This document shows positions 1-5,203 of a stretch of DNA of 5,203 nucleotides, piece after piece. How positions within the stretch are numbered: the first letter of the stretch is position 1; each line of letters opens with the position of its first letter. The notes under the pieces are model-generated. The model was not told where the DNA came from and searched no databases. It saw only the letters and a list, made by a program, of their open reading frames with translations. Source of the DNA: Pseudorhodoplanes sp. (GTDB lineage: Bacteria > Pseudomonadota > Alphaproteobacteria > Rhizobiales > Xanthobacteraceae); contig WBUW01000249.1 of NCBI GenBank assembly GCA_008933495.1, positions 1-5,203 of the forward strand, in the 5' to 3' direction. The position numbers and the translations under genes are program-made.

Positions 1-58
1 GGATAGTGTTGCCGCAAGGATGGAAATCGCGATATCGCGCGTTACAATCCGCGCGCAC

Positions 59-2023
<1,965 letters not shown>

Positions 2024-2027
2024 GCCA

Positions 2028-2465
2028 ATGCCCCTGCACCTGCTCAAGCTCAGTGTGGGGACGGAGTCCGTCGAGGAACTCCAGAAATGGATCCGCGCGA
2101 AAATGAAGGAGCGCAAGAAGAAGGGCCAGAAGCCCGAGCGCATCCACACCACGCGCATGGTCCCGAAGCGGATCGACGAATTGCTCGACGGCGGCTCAAT
2201 CTATTGGGTGATCCGCGGCCAGATCATGTGCCGCGAGCGTTTGCTCGATATCCGGCCGTTCGTCGATAACGACGGAATCGGACGTTGCCATCTCGTGCTT
2301 GATCCGAAATGCGTTGCGGTCGCGCCGCGCCCGTTTCGCGCCTTTCAGGGGTGGCGATACCTTGCCGACAAGGACGCTCCGCGCGACCTTGACCGCGCCG
2401 CGCCGGGACTGGCGGCGATGCCCGAGCCGATGCGGCGCGAATTGCGCGAACTCGGATTGCTTTGA
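2028..2465 (+). CDS. DUF1489 family protein, function unknown
   Basis: This is a 145-residue, probably cytosolic protein with no signal peptide or membrane segment. I recognise the DUF1489 (PF07370) pattern, known from Alphaproteobacteria and without an established function. It starts MPLHLLKLSVG, has a very basic stretch at about 25-38 (KMKERKKKGQKPER), then HTTRM (40-44), P-K-R and LLDGGSIYWVIRG (52-64). Next come DGIGRCHLVLDP (82-93) and, near the end, FQGWRYL (106-112) followed by a DAP motif. The length is close to what I recall for the family. The ATG at 2028 has a good ribosome site at 2015-2019. It starts 4 bases after the carboxylase stop, so the two genes are very probably one operon. 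No catalytic motif is evident, so I assign no activity. The family assignment is from memory of the pattern; the function is unknown. Confidence 0.88.
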   Translation: MPLHLLKLSVGTESVEELQKWIRAKMKERKKKGQKPERIHTTRMVPKRIDELLDGGSIYWVIRGQIMCRERLLDIRPFVDNDGIGRCHLVLDPKCVAVAPRPFRAFQGWRYLADKDAPRDLDRAAPGLAAMPEPMRRELRELGLL

Positions 2466-2500
2466 TCGCGGCCGCCGCGGGCCGCCGGTCAGACCGCGAT
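2465..2500. terminator. GC-rich hairpin between the convergent DUF1489 gene and panC; possible bidirectional terminator
   Basis: Two alternative stems are visible. GCGGCC (2468-2473) pairs with GGCCGC (2480-2485) across 6 bases, wholly inside the 23-base gap. Alternatively, ATCGCGG (2465-2471) pairs with CCGCGAT (2494-2500) with a 22-base loop. No T run follows on either strand, so a classical intrinsic terminator is not shown. The convergent position is the main argument that it stops transcription from both sides. Confidence 0.35.
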
Positions 2501-3340
2501 ATTGTCGATCAGCCGCGTGCGGCCGATTCTTGCCGCCACCAGGAGACGTATCGGTCGGTCGGCGATCGAGGCGACCGGCGCCAGGCTTTCGGCGTGACGG
2601 GCTTCGAAATAGTCGACGGCAAAGCCGGCCCCTTCCACCATGCGCCGGCCATCGGCGCGCGCGTTCTCGAGCGGCTGGCCGGCCTTGAGATTTGCGGCAC
2701 ACGCCTTGAGCGCGCGGTAGAGGGTGGGAGCGGCCGCGCGTTCCGGCGGCGAGAGGTAAACGTTGCGCGACGACATGGCGAGTCCGTCCTGCTCGCGCAC
2801 GGTCGGTATACCGACCACCTTCAGCGGCAGGTCGAGGTCGCGCGCCATGCGGGTCACGACCATGAGCTGCTGATAGTCCTTTTGTCCGAACACGGCGATG
2901 TCGGGCGTGACCTGGATGAAAAGCTTGCTCACGACGGTCGCCACGCCGCCGAAAAAATGCGGGCGGAACCGGTCCTCCAGTCCCGCTTTGGCCGGTCCGG
3001 CCGGATCGAGGCGTGTCGAAAATCCCTCCGGATACATGACCGCGGTGGAGGGCGCCCAGATCAGGTCGACGCCAAGGGCCGCGAGTGCCGCGATATCGGC
3101 CGCCCAGGTGCGCGGATAGGTCGAAAAATCCTCGGTCGGCGAAAACTGTGCCGGATTGACGAAGATCGAAACGACCACGCGTTCCGCCTTTTTCTTGGCG
3201 GCGCGCACCAGTGACAAATGCCCGTCATGGAGCGCCCCCATGGTCGGCACGAGGGCGACGGCGGCACCCCGCTTTCGGTACCCGGCGACCGACTTCCTTA
3301 ATGCAGCAACGCTTCGCGCGACGGACGGACGTCGAGCCAT
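2489..3340 (-). CDS. panC: Pantoate--beta-alanine ligase (pantothenate synthetase)
   Basis: This cytosolic enzyme joins pantoate to beta-alanine using ATP, through a pantoyl-adenylate, in the last step of pantothenate (vitamin B5) synthesis toward CoA. The 283 residues match the usual family length. Visible motifs in order are PTMGALHDGH (32-41, the HIGH-type nucleotide motif with H38 and H41), FVNPAQF (60-66, with N62 and Q65), FGQKDYQQL (151-159, with K154, D155 and Q158) and MSSRN (189-193, the KMSKS-like motif). These correspond to the known active-site residues of the family. RPHFFGGVATVV (126-137) differs from the commoner RPGHFxGV form. The ATG at 3340 is preferred because GGGGGA (3347-3352) lies 6 bases upstream of it. 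Another ATG at 3346 abuts that site, and a TTG at 3367 is unlikely. panC is divergent from mipZ and convergent with the DUF1489 gene. No panB or panD is in the window. Confidence 0.96.
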   Translation of the reverse strand: MARRPSVARSVAALRKSVAGYRKRGAAVALVPTMGALHDGHLSLVRAAKKKAERVVVSIFVNPAQFSPTEDFSTYPRTWAADIAALAALGVDLIWAPSTAVMYPEGFSTRLDPAGPAKAGLEDRFRPHFFGGVATVVSKLFIQVTPDIAVFGQKDYQQLMVVTRMARDLDLPLKVVGIPTVREQDGLAMSSRNVYLSPPERAAAPTLYRALKACAANLKAGQPLENARADGRRMVEGAGFAVDYFEARHAESLAPVASIADRPIRLLVAARIGRTRLIDNIAV

Positions 3341-3346
3341 GACCAT

Positions 3347-3352
3347 TCCCCC
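3347..3352 (-). promoter_or_regulatory. Ribosome binding site of panC
   Basis: On the minus strand this reads GGGGGA, 6 bases before the ATG at 3340. It overlaps the region an ATG at 3346 would need, so it decides for the inner ATG. Confidence 0.55.
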
Positions 3353-3487
3353 GGCATCAGGGCTCAAAACAACGGCGCCGCCCCTATATCAAACCCGTTG
3401 CCGAGGCGCCACGCGGTTAATGATGAATGTCCGCCGTCGCCGCAATGGCTTGACCGGTGCACAGCCGAAATTAAGCTTGGCTTCGGC

Positions 3488-3493
3488 AGGGGA
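3488..3493 (+). promoter_or_regulatory. Ribosome binding site of mipZ
   Basis: AGGGGA lies 9 bases before the ATG at 3503. It selects this start over the longer reading frame that opens at a TTG at 3398, whose extra 35 residues look unlike any part of the family. Confidence 0.55.
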
Positions 3494-3502
3494 CGCTTCA
3501 TC

Positions 3503-4429
3503 ATGTTGGTGCAGGCGAGTTTAGAGCCGCGCAAGTCCGCCTACGTTGTCGTCGTCGGCAACGAGAAGGGCGGCTCGGGGAAATCCACCACGGCCGTCCA
3601 TGTCGCCATCGCGTTGATGAAAAGCGGCCAGCGCGTGGCAACCATCGATCTCGATTCCCGGCAGAAGAGCCTGACCCACTATATCGGGAACCGCCGTATC
3701 TGGTCGGCGCGCAATCGGCTCGATCTCGAAATTCCGGACAATTTCTGCGTCGAGCGGCACGAAAGCGTTCGCGCCGACGAGAACGAGCATGCGGAGTTCG
3801 CGGCCTTTGCCGAAACGATTTCCGGCATCGAGCATACCCACGATTTCGTCGTCGTCGATACGCCGGGGACCGACAGCTATCTGATGCGGCTGGCCCATGC
3901 GATGGCCGACACGCTGATCACGCCGCTTAACGACAGTTTCGTCGACTTCGACGTGCTCGGAACGGTCGATCCCGCCAATTACGCGCTGACCGGCACGAGC
4001 CATTATGCGGAAATGGTGCGGGAAGCGCGCCGGCATCGCCGCCGCGTCGACCACGAAGCCACCGACTGGATCGTCGTGCGAAACCGCCTTTCGCCGCTCG
4101 GCTCCCGCAGCAAGCGGTTGCTGGCGGAGGGATTGAAGGATCTCGGGCTTCAGCTCGGCTTCCGGTGCGCCGAGGGTTTTGCCGAGCGCGTCATTTACCG
4201 CGAGTTCTTCCCCCGCGGCCTGACCGCGCTCGACGACATCGACGAATCGACACTGGGCACCCGGCCCAACGTCTCGCACGTAACGGCGCGGCAGGAGGTG
4301 CAGAACCTGCTCGCCGCCCTGCGGCTGCCGATCGACGAGAGGGGCCGCCGGCGCGCCGCCGCCCGTTCGGAATGGTTCGCCGCCATCGACCGCCCGATCG
4401 AGCTGCACGACGTTCTCGATGGGCTGTGA
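3503..4429 (+). CDS. mipZ: MipZ, division-plane positioning ATPase (ParA/MinD superfamily)
   Basis: In Caulobacter, MipZ forms ATP-controlled gradients from the ParB-bound chromosome poles and inhibits FtsZ polymerisation there, which places the division ring at midcell. This 308-residue protein closely follows that family. The deviant Walker A is EKGGSGKST (21-29, with signature lysine K22 and K27). Walker A' is IDLDSRQKS (48-56), where D51 corresponds to Caulobacter D42, needed for ATP hydrolysis. Walker B/switch is VVVDTPGTDS (116-125), followed by the diagnostic TPLNDSFVDFDVLGTVDP (140-157). Further on are DWIVVRNRL and ERVIYREFFPRGLTALDD, also typical. It is about 30 residues longer than Caulobacter MipZ (277 as I recall): roughly 9 at the N-terminus and the rest in a tail with a basic patch (279-288) and PIELHDVLDGL (298-308). 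An ordinary ParA is less likely because of the NDSFVDFD and IYREFFP motifs. It is divergent from panC, and a hairpin covers its stop. Confidence 0.95.
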   Translation: MLVQASLEPRKSAYVVVVGNEKGGSGKSTTAVHVAIALMKSGQRVATIDLDSRQKSLTHYIGNRRIWSARNRLDLEIPDNFCVERHESVRADENEHAEFAAFAETISGIEHTHDFVVVDTPGTDSYLMRLAHAMADTLITPLNDSFVDFDVLGTVDPANYALTGTSHYAEMVREARRHRRRVDHEATDWIVVRNRLSPLGSRSKRLLAEGLKDLGLQLGFRCAEGFAERVIYREFFPRGLTALDDIDESTLGTRPNVSHVTARQEVQNLLAALRLPIDERGRRRAAARSEWFAAIDRPIELHDVLDGL

Positions 4430-4444
4430 CCGCGGGTCGCAGCC
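4422..4444 (+). terminator. Hairpin over the mipZ stop codon, probable weak intrinsic terminator
   Basis: GGCTGTGACC (4422-4431) pairs with GGTCGCAGCC (4435-4444) across a 3-base loop, giving a 10-bp stem with one G-T wobble. TTTT follows at 4454-4457, 9 bases beyond the stem, which is further than in a classical terminator. The TGA stop of mipZ (4427-4429) lies in the left arm. Confidence 0.45.
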
Positions 4445-4523
4445 ATTGCGCGCTTTTGCCATGATGATGATCTATTGACGGCCGGCAACCGCCGGTTCGT
4501 CGCGGATTTCATCTGGGCCGTCC

Positions 4524-5203
4524 ATGACCAAAGATCGCTCCGACCGACCGGCCCCCGCCGCGAAGCCGCCGGCGGCCGCCTCGTCACGGCGCGAAATCGA
4601 CGAATTCCTGTCCAGGGTGCAGACGCTGGCACCGCCGGTGGCGGCGGGGCAGCGCGGCCGGCTGATCTTTGCGCTTGATGCCACCATGAGCCGGCAGCCG
4701 ACCTGGGATAGCGCCTGCCGCCTGCAGGCCGACATGTTCCAGGAAGCCGCGGCAATCGGCGGGCTCGACGTCCAGCTCGTCTATTTTCGCGGCCTGCGGG
4801 AGTGCCGTGCGTCGGCCTGGGTCTCCGACCCGGCGCGCCTGTCGGGACTGATGGAGACAATCGACTGCCGGGGCGGCCATACCCAGATTGGGCGCGTGCT
4901 CGCGCATGCGCGCAACGAAACCCAGCGCGCCAAAGTTCACGCGCTCGTCTATGTCGGCGATGCGATGGAGGAGGCGATCGACGACTTGTGCGCGCCGGCC
5001 GGCGAGCTCGGTCTGCTCGGCATACCGGTTTTCATGTTCCAGGAAGGCGACGACGCCATCGCCGGGCGTGCCTTCCGCGAGATCGCGCGTCTTTCGCATG
5101 GCGCCTATTGCCGTTTTGCGCCGGGAGCGGCCCATGAACTTGCGGAATTGCTGCGCGCGGCGGCGGCCTACGCGGCCGGCGGCATGAAGGCGCTCTCGAA
5201 CCT
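4524..5203 (+). CDS. VWA-domain protein, 5' part (runs off the window)
   Basis: The frame is open from the ATG at 4524 to the window end, giving 226 residues and no stop. An in-frame TGA at 4476-4478 and no earlier ATG, GTG or TTG fix this start, although no clear ribosome site precedes it. The N-terminus (about 1-45) is Ala/Pro-rich and charged, with no signal peptide, which suggests a cytosolic protein. A von Willebrand A fold starts at GRLIFALDATMSRQ (45-58). DATMS (52-56) is a DxTxS form of the metal-binding DxSxS motif. T120 in GGHTQIG and D146 in LVYVGDAMEE are the likely second and third metal-site residues. Alternating strands such as VQLVYF and IPVFMF fit the fold. I recall similar alphaproteobacterial proteins annotated only as VWA-domain, sometimes beside a DnaJ-domain gene; I cannot confirm that here. 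The function is unknown; VWA domains usually mediate metal-dependent protein contacts. Confidence 0.85.
   Translation, partial: MTKDRSDRPAPAAKPPAAASSRREIDEFLSRVQTLAPPVAAGQRGRLIFALDATMSRQPTWDSACRLQADMFQEAAAIGGLDVQLVYFRGLRECRASAWVSDPARLSGLMETIDCRGGHTQIGRVLAHARNETQRAKVHALVYVGDAMEEAIDDLCAPAGELGLLGIPVFMFQEGDDAIAGRAFREIARLSHGAYCRFAPGAAHELAELLRAAAAYAAGGMKALSN

Larger units (their letters stand above)
3341..3502. promoter_or_regulatory. Divergent panC/mipZ intergenic region holding both promoters
   Basis: The 162 bases between the two start codons must drive transcription in both directions. For mipZ, TTGACC (3450-3455), a 16-base spacer and TAAGCT (3472-3477) form a candidate promoter: the -35 matches 5 of 6 bases, but the -10 matches only 3 of 6. 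For panC, the minus strand carries TATAGG (3388-3383) without a good -35. An inverted repeat, CAACGG (3370-3375) and CCGTTG (3395-3400), brackets this TATA-like element. A second one, GCCGAA (3464-3469) and TTCGGC (3482-3487), ends directly before the mipZ ribosome site. No complete CtrA site (TTAA-N7-TTAA) is present. Exact promoter positions are inference. Confidence 0.45.

Noticed and set aside
2462..3214. Open frame of 250 codons on the plus strand across panC
   Set aside because: It is antisense to panC, which carries every active-site motif; the reading shows no family pattern.
3417..3474. TTAA motifs upstream of mipZ as a CtrA cell-cycle site
   Set aside because: TTAA occurs at 3417-3420 and 3471-3474, but neither has a second TTAA seven bases away, so no full CtrA box exists.
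3398..3502. N-terminal extension of MipZ from a TTG at 3398
   Set aside because: The extra 35 residues do not resemble the family, and the ATG at 3503 has its own ribosome site. The stretch also holds the likely mipZ promoter.
3521..4462. Open frame of 313 codons on the minus strand opposite mipZ
   Set aside because: It lies antisense to the strongly supported mipZ gene, shows no recognisable domain, and is what high GC with strong codon bias produces in the opposite frame.
4487..4497. Perfect dyad AACCGCCGGTT upstream of the VWA gene as an operator
   Set aside because: It is short, has a single-base centre, and sits in GC-rich DNA where such dyads are common; nothing else supports it. A TTGACG at 4475-4480 lacks a matching -10.
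4195..5135. Long minus-strand frames over the mipZ end and the VWA gene
   Set aside because: They overlap two better supported plus-strand genes and read as arginine- and proline-rich or featureless shadow translations.

Overview
The window reads as an ordinary, GC-rich, tightly packed stretch of alphaproteobacterial core chromosome. Two genes point to that class: a MipZ-type division-site ATPase and a DUF1489 protein, both families known mainly or only from Alphaproteobacteria. The order within the class cannot be resolved from this sequence; Rhodospirillales or Hyphomicrobiales are plausible. I see no insertion sequence, phage gene, tRNA, rRNA, CRISPR array or clear compositional break.

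Layout. Positions 1-58 are a short leader with no recognisable gene. Positions 59-2023 (+) encode a complete biotin-carrying alpha subunit of an acyl-CoA carboxylase. Its sequence signatures are those of 3-methylcrotonyl-CoA carboxylase (leucine breakdown). Four bases later, 2028-2465 (+) encodes a DUF1489 protein, very likely co-transcribed. It converges tail to tail on panC (2489-3340, -), pantoate-beta-alanine ligase of pantothenate/CoA synthesis. The 23-base gap between the two stop codons holds a GC-rich hairpin.

From 3341 to 3502 lies a divergent intergenic region that must carry the promoters of panC (leftward) and mipZ (rightward). mipZ (3503-4429, +) encodes a deviant-Walker P-loop ATPase that positions the division site by restraining FtsZ. 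A strong imperfect hairpin covers its stop codon. After a 94-base gap, 4524 to the window end carries the first 226 codons of a VWA (von Willebrand A) domain protein with a near-canonical metal-site motif; its stop lies beyond the window.

How the genes relate. MccA-like carboxylase and PanC both touch CoA metabolism, but they lie on opposite strands with a convergent hairpin between them, so they are not one operon. MipZ is a cell-cycle gene. The DUF1489 and VWA proteins are the only poorly understood components and the most worthwhile leads, through their linkage to a carboxylase and to a division regulator respectively. No clearly new multi-gene system is visible.
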